Shown piece after piece: positions 25,473 to 34,296 of a stretch of DNA of 64,000 bases. The DNA is taken from the NCBI RefSeq assembly GCF_043678055.1, contig NZ_JBHEQA010000004.1, positions 124,001-188,000 of the forward strand, written 5' to 3'. The position numbers were made by a program, and so were the translations under genes. The first letter of the stretch is position 1; each line of letters begins with the position of its first letter. The stretch is from Spongiimicrobium salis. GTDB lineage: Bacteria > Bacteroidota > Bacteroidia > Flavobacteriales > Flavobacteriaceae. The notes under the pieces were generated by a model, which saw only the letters and a program-made list of their open reading frames with translations, did no database searches and was not told the origin of the DNA.

Positions 25473-26399
25473 ATGCAAACAATATTAGGAGCCAACGGAA
25501 TCATAGGTGAAGAACTGGCCAAGGCCTTACGCAAAAAATATACCTCAAATATTAGTTTGGTTGGGCGAAATCCTAAAAAGGTACACCCAGAAGATGAATT
25601 GGTCATTGCTGATCTACTTGATCCAGAACATCTAAAAATTGCATTGAAACAAACAGAAATTGCCTACCTCACTGTTGGACTACCATATTCCTCGGAAATA
25701 TGGTTGCGCGACTGGCCTAAAATTCTTCAAAATGTTGTTGAAGCTTGTAAGGCCCAACAATGCAAATTGGTGTATTTTGACAACACATATGCGTATCCCC
25801 AGGATAGTCATATCCAAATTGAAGAAACGGTTCTTGCCCCAAAAGGCAAAAAAGGAAAAGCAAAGAAAATCGCGGTACAATTTGTTCTGGAAGCCATTAA
25901 CAACCAAGAAATTGAAGCCGTCATTTGTAGAGCTCCCGAATTTTATGGCCCTGGAAAAACTAAAAGCATTACCAATACCCTGATTTTTGATCCCATCAAG
26001 AAAGGAAAAAAACCTAAAGTCTTTTTAAGGGATGATGTTCTCAGAACCTTAATCTATACTCCAGATGCCAGTGCTGCTATGGCTCTGTTGGGAAATACTC
26101 CTGAAGTCTATGGAGAGACCTGGCACCTTCCCTGTGATGACCAAAGGTTGACCTACAAACAGTTTATAGCAGAAATATCCCGACAGCTCAAGAGAGAAAT
26201 CCCATATACTATTCTAAATACGCTGACCTTAAAAATAGCCTCCTTTTTCAATGCAAATGCAAGAGAGACACAAGAATTGCTGCCCCGATATAGGCAGGAT
26301 AATATCTTTGACTCTTCCAAATTCAAAAAGCGTTTTCCCAATTTTGAGGTTACCCCATACGCCAAGGGGATTCAGACCATATTATCAGAGATGTTATGA
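25473..26399 (+). CDS. NAD-dependent epimerase/dehydratase family (extended SDR) protein
   Basis: 308 residues starting directly with the nucleotide loop ILGANGIIGEEL (residues 4-15; GxxGxxG type). LVYFDNTYAYPQDS holds the region of the catalytic Thr/Tyr, followed by the FYGPGKTK block. A classical YxxxK is not clear: where it should lie there is KGKKGKAKKIAV. The fold is that of NmrA-like or epimerase-like proteins. No substrate can be named. Confidence 0.8.
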   Translation: MQTILGANGIIGEELAKALRKKYTSNISLVGRNPKKVHPEDELVIADLLDPEHLKIALKQTEIAYLTVGLPYSSEIWLRDWPKILQNVVEACKAQQCKLVYFDNTYAYPQDSHIQIEETVLAPKGKKGKAKKIAVQFVLEAINNQEIEAVICRAPEFYGPGKTKSITNTLIFDPIKKGKKPKVFLRDDVLRTLIYTPDASAAMALLGNTPEVYGETWHLPCDDQRLTYKQFIAEISRQLKREIPYTILNTLTLKIASFFNANARETQELLPRYRQDNIFDSSKFKKRFPNFEVTPYAKGIQTILSEML

Positions 26400-26616
26400 T
26401 GAATAGCAGAGGAGGTACATTCCTGTCTTAAACCTAGGCCCACAAAAAATCAGACCAAGAATACCGGTCCTAATCCTGTTGCCAATATTACCATGAATCG
26501 CATCTGTTTTAGCTCACCCTCAAAATTTCATCAGCTTTCCTTTGGACTTGGTTACAAATGGATTCAGATTTGTTCCAAAAGAAGCATATCTAAAAAATCA
26601 TGAGTATATTTAGTTT

Positions 26617-27663
26617 ATGAAATATACTTCCAAGTATCGTCGGGGAATTATTCTGGATTATGTGATCGGATGGACGCTTGCTTTTGTTTTTTTAAGTATT
26701 GTAAGAGGCTTGGGAACCGAAGAATTAGGTAAACTTAATTTCGACTTTCAATCCAGTCTCCTCATAGCAATTACTTTAGGCCCGCTTATGGGGTTAATCA
26801 GTGGCTATGTTCAGATGATTATGGAAGAACGCTTTTACAGACGGGTCTCCATCCAACGCTTCTTATTGATTCGACTCGTTTATATTTTCATATTTCTAGT
26901 GATATTGGTCCTTTTGGCGTATGGCATCTATAACTTGTACTTTCAAACCAGCATCGACCTTGTGACCTTTGCTGTAGACGCCGGTAGTGGCGCCATTTAC
27001 TTTTATGTGATTACTGTTGACTTTTTTTTAAGTGTTTTACGACAAGTAAACTTAATGCTGGGTACAGGAACTTTAGGCAAACTGCTCTTGGGAAGGTACT
27101 ATGAACCCAAAGTTGAAGAACGCATTTTTATGTTTTTAGATTTACAATCAGCCACTAGTTTGGCCGAAAAGCTAGGACATATCACCTATAGCAAATTGCT
27201 TCAAGATTGTTTTAATGACCTAGGAGTAGTGGTAGGGGATGAAGCCGAAATTTATCAGTATGTGGGAGACGAAGCAGTATTGACATGGAACTATAAAAAT
27301 GGTATTCGACAACAAAACTGCATCAATGCCTTTTTTCGTTTCACTCAGCAACTACGGGATAACAAGGCTCATTATCTAGCTAAATATGGTTGTGAACCCT
27401 TCTTTAAAGCTGGTATTCATTTAGGAAGAATCACAGTAACGGAAGTGGGTGCCTTAAAGAAAGAAATTGCTTTTCATGGAGATACCATCAACACAGCATC
27501 AAGAATTCAATCCCAATGCAATGCATTAGGAGAAACCTTATTGATTTCAGAAGCTCTAAAGACTAAACTATCCGGAGAATCCTATACATACACCTCCCTT
27601 GGCGCCATTCCCTTAAAAGGAAAGAAAAAAGCTGTTCCGGTTTATGCCGTAAAACCTGCATAG
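26617..27663 (+). CDS. Membrane-bound class III adenylate/guanylate cyclase
   Basis: 348 residues. Four membrane segments fill residues ~10-145, and a class III cyclase domain fills ~165-345. Catalytic positions are readable: metal-binding D175 (MFLDLQSAT) and D218 (YVGDEAV), transition-state N292 and R296 (GDTINTASR). Activity is therefore likely, with the catalytic domain in the cytoplasm. Whether it makes cAMP or cGMP is not decided. It stands alone, with the nearest Crp-like regulator about 2.7 kb upstream. Confidence 0.88.
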   Translation: MKYTSKYRRGIILDYVIGWTLAFVFLSIVRGLGTEELGKLNFDFQSSLLIAITLGPLMGLISGYVQMIMEERFYRRVSIQRFLLIRLVYIFIFLVILVLLAYGIYNLYFQTSIDLVTFAVDAGSGAIYFYVITVDFFLSVLRQVNLMLGTGTLGKLLLGRYYEPKVEERIFMFLDLQSATSLAEKLGHITYSKLLQDCFNDLGVVVGDEAEIYQYVGDEAVLTWNYKNGIRQQNCINAFFRFTQQLRDNKAHYLAKYGCEPFFKAGIHLGRITVTEVGALKKEIAFHGDTINTASRIQSQCNALGETLLISEALKTKLSGESYTYTSLGAIPLKGKKKAVPVYAVKPA

Positions 27664-28037
27664 CATAGCGCGGTCAGTTTTTGATTTGGTATGCCCAAAT
27701 TTCTTCGTAAAGGCATTGGAAAAGAACTTAAACGATCATCATCTGCGTACTAAACGACTTTTTGAATGGAAGCGTCTTAATTCCGCTTTTTTTGCAAATT
27801 AGCTGCAAAAATGTTACTTTTTTTGTTCAAAATGGACAAAAAAACATTCTTTATAGAATATTTCTTGCTATTTTGGAGTTATTAATTTAGCATCAATTCC
27901 TTGTAAAGTACCTATATCTGGGCATTGGCAGTTAACAAAAGCTAATAACAATCTTAATATAAACATAATTAATCGTATAAATTTGGTACAGATTTTACGT
28001 TTAATTAATTTTACCCCATTCAAACAAAGTAAAGAAT
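27664..28037. other. Intergenic stretch
   Basis: 374 AT-rich bases without a credible reading frame. The 3' part contains the TAAATTTG promoter element for the next gene (27978-27985). I see no stem-loop terminator or repeat. Confidence 0.6.
27978..27985 (+). promoter_or_regulatory. -10 element of the small conserved-looking gene
   Basis: TAAATTTG matches TAnnTTTG and lies 52 bases before the ATG at 28038. No clear -33 TTTG. Confidence 0.5.
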
Positions 28038-28265
28038 ATGGATATTTTAAATGAAGCCAAAGCATTTGAAAAGGCCAAGATGAGCAATATGTCTACGAGC
28101 GATCGCGTAGTTGCTTCAAGAGAAGCCAAGCGATTGATCTTAGCCATTAATGAAATCTATAAGAACACGAAGGAATCTGAGCTTATGGATTTGATGAAAA
28201 GATTGACCGCAAAAAAGAAAAAAATAGAAGTCCGACTTAAAGGACGTCCCGATCCTGCCATCTAG
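28038..28265 (+). CDS. Small hypothetical protein
   Basis: 75 residues, highly charged and helical throughout (ILNEAKAFEKAKMSNMS, then REAKRLILAINEIYKN, ending VRLKGRPDPAI). The protein reads like a genuine small basic cytoplasmic protein, with a promoter element upstream. I recognise no named family. A role in DNA or protein binding would be speculation. Confidence 0.6.
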   Translation: MDILNEAKAFEKAKMSNMSTSDRVVASREAKRLILAINEIYKNTKESELMDLMKRLTAKKKKIEVRLKGRPDPAI

Positions 28266-28662
28266 ACCTGAAGATTGACATGAAAAATGGGTTAACCGCG
28301 ATGGGTGCAGCATTGTAATGATTCTGATTGATCCCTTCACTGGATATTTTCACAATAGTAGTATTAGGACTATTGAAGAAGATATAGCAATCCTTATGTA
28401 ATCACGCTAAATTTTCCTTTTTATTTGCAATGCGCTATGCTAAGTGCATTCCTTTAAAAATAATCTCGAAGGTACTGACATCAAAAAGGAAAAAATCGGA
28501 TCTATTCTTCACTATTCTCGAACACTTCAATAGAGAATAGTAAATTTTAAGAGCTTAATTTATTTTGTTTATTCTTTTTTGTAATATGTTAAACAAAAAA
28601 GAGTAATTTCGTTGCTATTGTCGCCAACAAGGCGAAAAGGCAAATCTTTAAGCACGCATCAC
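28266..28662. other. Intergenic stretch with two inverted repeats
   Basis: 397 bases without a convincing gene. ACTATTCTC/GAGAATAGT (28511-28541) and TCTTTTTTGT/ACAAAAAAGA (28573-28602) are two dyads. A near-consensus -10 (TAATTTCG, 28604-28611) follows, with TTG at 28579-28581 about 22 bases upstream as a possible -33. Together they probably form the control region of the downstream SDR. Confidence 0.5.
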
Positions 28663-29346
28663 ATGAGAACCACAGTAGTAATTGGAGGAAGCAAAGGAAT
28701 TGGCAAAGCACTAACGCATATCCTGATCGAAAATCAACAAGTAATTGTTATCAGCAGATCTGTTCCAGAACTTGTTCACCCCAATCTCACACATTACCCC
28801 TGTGACATCCTGACCGATGAACTTCCGAGCCTGACCCAAGTTGATAGTCTAGTATATTGCCCGGGAAGTATTAATTTAAAACCCATTTCCAGGCTAAGTT
28901 TGGATAATTTTAGGGAAGATTTTGAAATTAACGTCTTGGGGGCTGTAAAGGCCATTCAAAAATACCTCAACATCCTCAAAAAATCCGATAGTCCTTCGAT
29001 CTTGCTGTTTAGTACCGTAGCCTCCAAATTGGGTATGCCGTATCACGCCAGTATCGCCACTTCAAAATCGGGCATTGAAGGGTTGGTCAAATCATTGGGA
29101 GCCGAATTGGCGCCAAAAATACGAATCAATGCCATTGCCCCTACCGTTACCGACACCTCTTTGGCTTCAAAATTGTTGCGCAATGATAAAATGATAGAAA
29201 ATATCACCGCAAGACATCCGCTACAGAAATTCCTCAATCCAGAAGAAGTTGCTGAAACCGCTGCCTTTTTGCTTTCCCGAAAAGCCGCTGCATTTTCAGG
29301 GCAGATCTTTGAGATGGATTGTGGCATTGTATCCTTCAAGCTATGA
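28663..29346 (+). CDS. Atypical SDR family oxidoreductase
   Basis: 227 residues from the ATG at 28663 (MRTTVVIGGSKGIG). The cofactor loop GGSKGIG lies at 8-14, CPGS replaces NNAG at 66-69, and a Ser stands in LLFSTVAS near 117. The expected YxxxK tyrosine position is Ile131 (SIATSK135), so the usual proton donor is missing while Lys is kept. The C-terminal FEMDCGIVSFKL is normal. I recall relatives with 'FHASIAxAK', so this may define a subfamily rather than a mutation. Function unknown. Confidence 0.85.
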   Translation: MRTTVVIGGSKGIGKALTHILIENQQVIVISRSVPELVHPNLTHYPCDILTDELPSLTQVDSLVYCPGSINLKPISRLSLDNFREDFEINVLGAVKAIQKYLNILKKSDSPSILLFSTVASKLGMPYHASIATSKSGIEGLVKSLGAELAPKIRINAIAPTVTDTSLASKLLRNDKMIENITARHPLQKFLNPEEVAETAAFLLSRKAAAFSGQIFEMDCGIVSFKL

Positions 29347-29368
29347 TTCTTCCTATACGTCCATTCCC

Positions 29369-30808
29369 CTAATTGGAAAGATTATCATCAGAAATCCCCA
29401 GGGCATTATATAAACTTGCATTGGCGTGGAGGTACTTCACTTCCAGCTCATTGGCTTTTATACTTGCCGTAATTAACTTTTGCTCTCTGGAATTAATAAG
29501 AAATAACGAGCTTTCGCCTAACTGAAATTTTCGTTCTTCAGCACTTAAAAGGGTCCGGTAATCTTTAACGATATCCTTAATGAGCACATTTTGAGTTTCC
29601 AAAGAATTAATTTCTGCAGTGACCGCATCTACTTTGTTCTCCAATTCCAACCCCATACTTATCCGATCAAAGTTGGCGTCTTTGAGCTTGGTATTGGCCA
29701 GACGTACAGCACCACGTTCTTTCCGTAGAAAAATAGGAACACTAAAATTTACCGAAGCTTTATAATTCGCTGTATTAAAGCCCCCAAACTGCTGTGAATC
29801 CTGTGTCAGAAAATTATAACTCAGATCTAGTCTTGGCAATAGTTTGTTTTTCTTATAAGCTCGGTCTATCCGTAGCCCGGCAATCTTGGCTTCTATCTGT
29901 TGTAACTTAGGATGCCCTGCGACCAAATCCCTTGTTGTGGTAATGCCATCCAAATAAAGAGAACTAGACAACACCTGTTCCGTAGGGCGCTCTGGAACAA
30001 CCTCATCCTGTATTTGCAATGGCAGTTCATTGACCCATAAAAAATTACCTACTTTCAAAGCAGCCTTTCTTCTTTTTAGTTTTGCCGCTTCCAGCTTTAA
30101 TTTTCGGTCTTGAAAGGCAATCCGGGCCTCCACCACATCAATAGCCGCTTTTTCCCCAACTTCTGCACTGCGTTCAATCCCTTTGAAACGAATTTCAGCA
30201 TTATTTAGAAAATCCTTAAAAATCTGTTCTGCATTATATGCTTTCAACCACTCAAAATAGGCTTTGCTGGCCTCAAAAATCAGGGTATTGACCAAGAGAT
30301 TTCGTTGTGCCTGCGTCTGATCCCGAAAAAATCGCGCTTTTCTTAGCGTCGCCATACGCTCATTGATCAAAAAACCTTCCAACACAGAAAAAGAGACTCC
30401 AGCGCTAAATAGTCCTCCATCTGGAAGGCTGTCTCTGGAATTCAAAAACTCTCCCGTATTCTCTTCAAAATCTACTTTAAATTCTATCCCATACCAGGTG
30501 GGTATTTTAAAAACAGCGTTGAATTCATCATAATATTCAATTCCCTTAAATTTTTTCCGATCAAAATCGACTTCAATTTTAGGATCAAAGCCACCTCTTG
30601 CTTTCAAAAGATTGGCCTCGCCAATAGTCAAAATCAGATTGGCCTGTTTCAGCAAAGGGTGGTGCTCTTTTACATACCCCAGATACTCCTCAAAAGAAAG
30701 GACACGAATAATCGCAGGCGCTTCTTTTTGGAGCGTTGATGTTTCTTGTCCGAATGCTCCCTGCATCAAAATCAGAAGCAAGACAATTCCCAATGGTCTT
30801 ATATTCAT
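29369..30808 (-). CDS. TolC family outer-membrane efflux protein
   Basis: 479 residues with signal peptide MNIRPLGIVLLLILMQGAFGQ. Long coiled-coil helices with the paired OEP repeat are visible (LTIGEANLLKARGGFDPKIEVDF and, later, LAGHPKLQQIEAKIAGLRIDRAYKKNKLLPRLDLSYNF). It forms the outer-membrane channel for the HlyD/ABC pair upstream. Its start overlaps the HlyD stop by 4 bases. Last gene of the operon. Confidence 0.88.
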   Translation of the reverse strand: MNIRPLGIVLLLILMQGAFGQETSTLQKEAPAIIRVLSFEEYLGYVKEHHPLLKQANLILTIGEANLLKARGGFDPKIEVDFDRKKFKGIEYYDEFNAVFKIPTWYGIEFKVDFEENTGEFLNSRDSLPDGGLFSAGVSFSVLEGFLINERMATLRKARFFRDQTQAQRNLLVNTLIFEASKAYFEWLKAYNAEQIFKDFLNNAEIRFKGIERSAEVGEKAAIDVVEARIAFQDRKLKLEAAKLKRRKAALKVGNFLWVNELPLQIQDEVVPERPTEQVLSSSLYLDGITTTRDLVAGHPKLQQIEAKIAGLRIDRAYKKNKLLPRLDLSYNFLTQDSQQFGGFNTANYKASVNFSVPIFLRKERGAVRLANTKLKDANFDRISMGLELENKVDAVTAEINSLETQNVLIKDIVKDYRTLLSAEERKFQLGESSLFLINSREQKLITASIKANELEVKYLHANASLYNALGISDDNLSN

Positions 30809-32166
30809 GATTTTTTAGCTTTTGTTTCCTCAATTTTTTTTCCTTCTGGCTGATAGTAATTTGGCGGAAATCCATTGAGTTGTCGCCATAACTCGTACCA
30901 TATAGGCACATCTTCCAAGAGTGCAATAGTGTAGGCACCAGATCCCACGCGTACATTTTTTGGCCATTTCACTTCATTCCCATCTGGCGCAATCAAAACG
31001 CGAAATTTTCCATTGTCACTGATAAAAGTCTCTATGGCCACTACCTTTCCTCCAAAGGTTCCAAAGGAAGCATTAGGCCATCCGCTAAAGAAAATTGCCG
31101 GCCATCCATCAAACTGGATACGGATCTTTTCATTAAGATGGATCAAGGGAAGGTCTATGGGATCTACAAAAGTTTCCACAGCAATATCATAATTGGAAGG
31201 CATAATGCCTACCAAACGTTCCCCCTCTTTAAAAGTTTCTCCTATTCCTCCTCGAATGGCTTTATTGACAAATCCATCTTGAGGCGCCTTTATATAATAG
31301 AGTGCATTTCGTATTTCATAATTTGCCGATTGGTTATCCAATTTGGTCACCTCGGCTGTAGCTTCGAATTGATTGGAAGCTGCCGTAAAGCGATCACTTT
31401 GGGCTTTAGCAATCTTATCTGCATATTGCGCCGCGACCCTACTGATTTCCACTTCCGCATTGATTGTAGCATTTTTACTGGCCAACAACTTATTTTCCTG
31501 AGAAATTTCCTTTGCCACAGTTTCCTGAAGTTTCAATCGCTTTGCTTCTACATCAGTTACCGCTTTTAATCCTTCTTCTTGTAGGGTCACTGTCCTGTTG
31601 TACTGGCGCTCTGCTATTTTTTTATTCGTTATTGCGGCCTCTAGGTCAATACTATCGGATTGCACCTTTAGCCTTGCTTGTTGCAACTTATTCTTGGCTT
31701 GTTGCAGCTTAAGGCGTTGTTCCCTCCCCAATGCTGCAATCTGATTTTCCAAAGCATTGATCTTCCCTTCATATGAAGCCACAGATTGGCTCTTAGCATC
31801 GCGTTGCGCTTTGGTCCTTTCTACTAACCGAGGATCCTGATACTCTGTTTTTATTTCGGAAATAAACAAGATCGTATCTCCTTTTTTTACAAAGTCCCCT
31901 TCTTTGACATACCATTTTTCAATACGACCGGGAATAGGTGATTGTATGGTTTGTGGACGTTGGTCCGGGGTCAGAGTGGTCACATAACCATTGCCGGTAA
32001 CATTTTGGGTCCAGGGCAAAAAGGATATGATCACTCCCAAAATAGCAAAGGCCGCAAGAAACCTATTGAACACCTTAAAATGTTGTCTTTTGGAGGATTT
32101 CATAAATGCCTTATAGTGCTCAAGGGACACTTTCTTATTTAATTGATTATTGGATATATTCAGCAT
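30805..32166 (-). CDS. HlyD family periplasmic adaptor
   Basis: 453 residues: one membrane segment near 35-55 (FNRFLAAFAILGVIISFLPW), the biotinyl-lipoyl half-motif IQSPIPGRIEKWYVKEGDFVKKGDTILFI (~75-103), a long coiled coil (~115-270), and the second half IKAPQDGFVNKAIRGGIGETFKEGERL (~292-318). It links an inner-membrane ABC protein to TolC. It lies 2 bases after the ABC gene stop and overlaps the TolC gene start by ATGA. Confidence 0.9.
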   Translation of the reverse strand: MLNISNNQLNKKVSLEHYKAFMKSSKRQHFKVFNRFLAAFAILGVIISFLPWTQNVTGNGYVTTLTPDQRPQTIQSPIPGRIEKWYVKEGDFVKKGDTILFISEIKTEYQDPRLVERTKAQRDAKSQSVASYEGKINALENQIAALGREQRLKLQQAKNKLQQARLKVQSDSIDLEAAITNKKIAERQYNRTVTLQEEGLKAVTDVEAKRLKLQETVAKEISQENKLLASKNATINAEVEISRVAAQYADKIAKAQSDRFTAASNQFEATAEVTKLDNQSANYEIRNALYYIKAPQDGFVNKAIRGGIGETFKEGERLVGIMPSNYDIAVETFVDPIDLPLIHLNEKIRIQFDGWPAIFFSGWPNASFGTFGGKVVAIETFISDNGKFRVLIAPDGNEVKWPKNVRVGSGAYTIALLEDVPIWYELWRQLNGFPPNYYQPEGKKIEETKAKKS

Positions 32167-32168
32167 TT

Positions 32169-33833
32169 TTAATCTTTTTTAGCAATTAAACGACCTTTTT
32201 GAAGAGTAATCACTCTAGAACAAGCTGTGTTCCACAAGCTACTTCGCGTAGCGACCACAAGGGCCCAAGGACGTTCCGGAGCAGTTAGATAGGCTATAAT
32301 TTTCTTAGCTTCCGAAGTTTCGAAGTATTCCAATGGATTTTTCAACAATAAGAACTTTGGTTGATTTACAATAGCCCTCGCCAATACGATACGTTTAGAG
32401 ACCGTTAAAGGAATTTGCTGCCCTTCGGGATACAACATGGTATGCAAGCCATCGGGTTGTTCCTTTACAAAGTCAAAAAGACCGGTAACTTCCAACACCT
32501 CATCTAAATATTTTTTGGGAATATTGTTATCTCCCAAGGTGATATTTTCCAGAATCGTTCCCTCAAAAGGATTCTGCTCTGGCAATACCTGGCCCACTTG
32601 AGCACGATATTTATTGGCCCAGACCCCTTTTATGGACGTATGGTTCACATATAAGCTTCCTTCCGTAGGCGGCAATAGACCGGATAACATCTTCAACAAG
32701 GTAGTTTTCCCAGAACCTGAGGCGCCCTCCAACAATAAACGATCTTGGCTGCCCAACACAAAATTCAAGTCCTTCAAAATTTCTTTGCCCTTCGGTGTGG
32801 TATACCCGGCATGATCCAATTCTATTAAGAGCGTATCATTCCCCTCAAAAGGATCGATTCCCTCTTGTCCCTCGAGCTTCTTATCTACTACTTGTCCAAT
32901 TTTTTCCAAGGACGTAAGCACATCGTAAAAAGTTTCCAGACCTGTAATCAGCTTTTCTACCGAGGCAATGATCAAAAGAATAATAATCTCTGCCGCTACG
33001 AATTGCCCAATGTTCATTTGTTGGTTCAACACTAACAATCCTCCAATGACCAACAAACCTGAGGTCACCAAAATTTTAAAGCCGATCATTTGAATAAATT
33101 GAAGCACCAAAACCTTAAAGTGATTTTCCCTGGCGTCCAAATAATCCGCCGTCAGATTATCATTTCGGTCCATAGCCAATTGCGTTTTCCCGGACAGTTT
33201 AAAACTTACCAAGGAACGAGCAATTTCCTGTATCCAATGGGCTACTTTATATTTATTCTTGGATTCTTCCAAACTGGTCTCCAGTCCCCTCTTTGCTGTA
33301 AACTTAAAGACTAGATAAATAAGCAATAACAGTAGAATGCCATAAATAATAAAGAAGGGGTGATAAAAGGAGAGCAACATCAATCCAAAGGCAATTTGCA
33401 GGATGGCTGCAGGAAAATCGATCAATATTTTAGACAATCCTTTCTGAACCGTCAAGGTATCGAAAAAACGATTGGCCAATTCTGGTGGATAATACTGACG
33501 TAACTCTTCCATGGTAATTTTTGGAAAACGATACACAAACTCAAAGGAAGAGCGCGTAAAAATTTTCTGTTGAATGTTTTCAAGAATACGTACTTGCATC
33601 AACTGCAATGCGCCTTGAAAAGCTACACCAAGCGTAACCAAAACCACCAGTACGATCCAGGAAGTGGACAGCTGTGCCCCTTGAATAAGGTTGATAATGG
33701 CCTGTATCCCCAGGGGTAGTGAAAGGGCCACAAGGCCTGCAAAAATAGCGTAATAAAATAATTGTTTAATATCGCGTTTATCGAGTTTTAATAGTCCAAC
33801 AAAACGCTGCCAAGGAGACATAATCTCTTTCAT
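32169..33833 (-). CDS. ABC transporter membrane/ATP-binding fusion with degenerate ATPase motifs
   Basis: 554 residues of type I exporter half-transporter design. The membrane domain (residues ~20-315) has several hydrophobic helices and the nucleotide domain spans ~335-550. Walker A is intact (GASGSGKTT, ~368-376). The signature is LTVSK in place of LSGGQ. The Walker B strand reads KFLLLKNPLEYF instead of LLLDEPT, so both the Mg-binding Asp and catalytic Glu are absent. The H-loop is VVATRSSLW with no His. It may bind but hardly hydrolyse ATP. HlyD and TolC follow in the operon. Confidence 0.85.
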   Translation of the reverse strand: MKEIMSPWQRFVGLLKLDKRDIKQLFYYAIFAGLVALSLPLGIQAIINLIQGAQLSTSWIVLVVLVTLGVAFQGALQLMQVRILENIQQKIFTRSSFEFVYRFPKITMEELRQYYPPELANRFFDTLTVQKGLSKILIDFPAAILQIAFGLMLLSFYHPFFIIYGILLLLLIYLVFKFTAKRGLETSLEESKNKYKVAHWIQEIARSLVSFKLSGKTQLAMDRNDNLTADYLDARENHFKVLVLQFIQMIGFKILVTSGLLVIGGLLVLNQQMNIGQFVAAEIIILLIIASVEKLITGLETFYDVLTSLEKIGQVVDKKLEGQEGIDPFEGNDTLLIELDHAGYTTPKGKEILKDLNFVLGSQDRLLLEGASGSGKTTLLKMLSGLLPPTEGSLYVNHTSIKGVWANKYRAQVGQVLPEQNPFEGTILENITLGDNNIPKKYLDEVLEVTGLFDFVKEQPDGLHTMLYPEGQQIPLTVSKRIVLARAIVNQPKFLLLKNPLEYFETSEAKKIIAYLTAPERPWALVVATRSSLWNTACSRVITLQKGRLIAKKD

Positions 33834-33966
33834 TTAACGAAAAGTTTAAATGGTTTGCACAAGGCGCTATAGTATCTTTTTAAGAGCCCAAGATGTGCAT
33901 AATAAAATTTAAGGGTATTTTGGGGCAGAACATCCATGAATATAGGATGCTCCTAAAAATAAAAAC

Positions 33967-34296
33967 TTAGCTACATTCCGGAGGTGGAATATGAATCGTC
34001 CTATCGATCTGTAAGATCATGCCCTGTTCGTTTGCAGGTGTAGTGTTAACGCCAGACAGCATGATTAAGTCAGTCGATAGTATGAGCAGTAATTCACTTT
34101 TTTCATCCGTATTCTCATCTTCCACGCGATCCTCTTCTTCCGTATCATCCTCTCCATCATTTTGTGTCATCTCAAAAATAGGGACCTGTATAAAATAATT
34201 GCTTTGAAGTAAGGGCTGAGCCACCAAAAAACCAAGAGCCAAAAATAAAATCAGCCCTCCAAATCCTTTGCATATGTACTTCATTGATATTTTCAT
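33967..34296 (-). CDS. Small acidic single-pass membrane protein
   Basis: 109 residues. A hydrophobic segment lies at ~10-28 (GFGGLILFLALGFLVAQPLL), then a run of acidic residues (GEDDTEEEDRVEDENTDEKSE) and a C-terminus ending HIPPPECS. It overlaps the TetR gene by ATGA (34293-34296) and precedes the ABC/HlyD/TolC genes by 133 bases, so it is probably part of the same unit. Function unknown. Confidence 0.7.
   Translation of the reverse strand: MKISMKYICKGFGGLILFLALGFLVAQPLLQSNYFIQVPIFEMTQNDGEDDTEEEDRVEDENTDEKSELLLILSTDLIMLSGVNTTPANEQGMILQIDRTIHIPPPECS

Noticed and set aside
32169..33833. Pseudogene call for the ABC protein
   Set aside because: The frame is uninterrupted, of full length and tightly packed with HlyD and TolC; only ATPase motifs differ.
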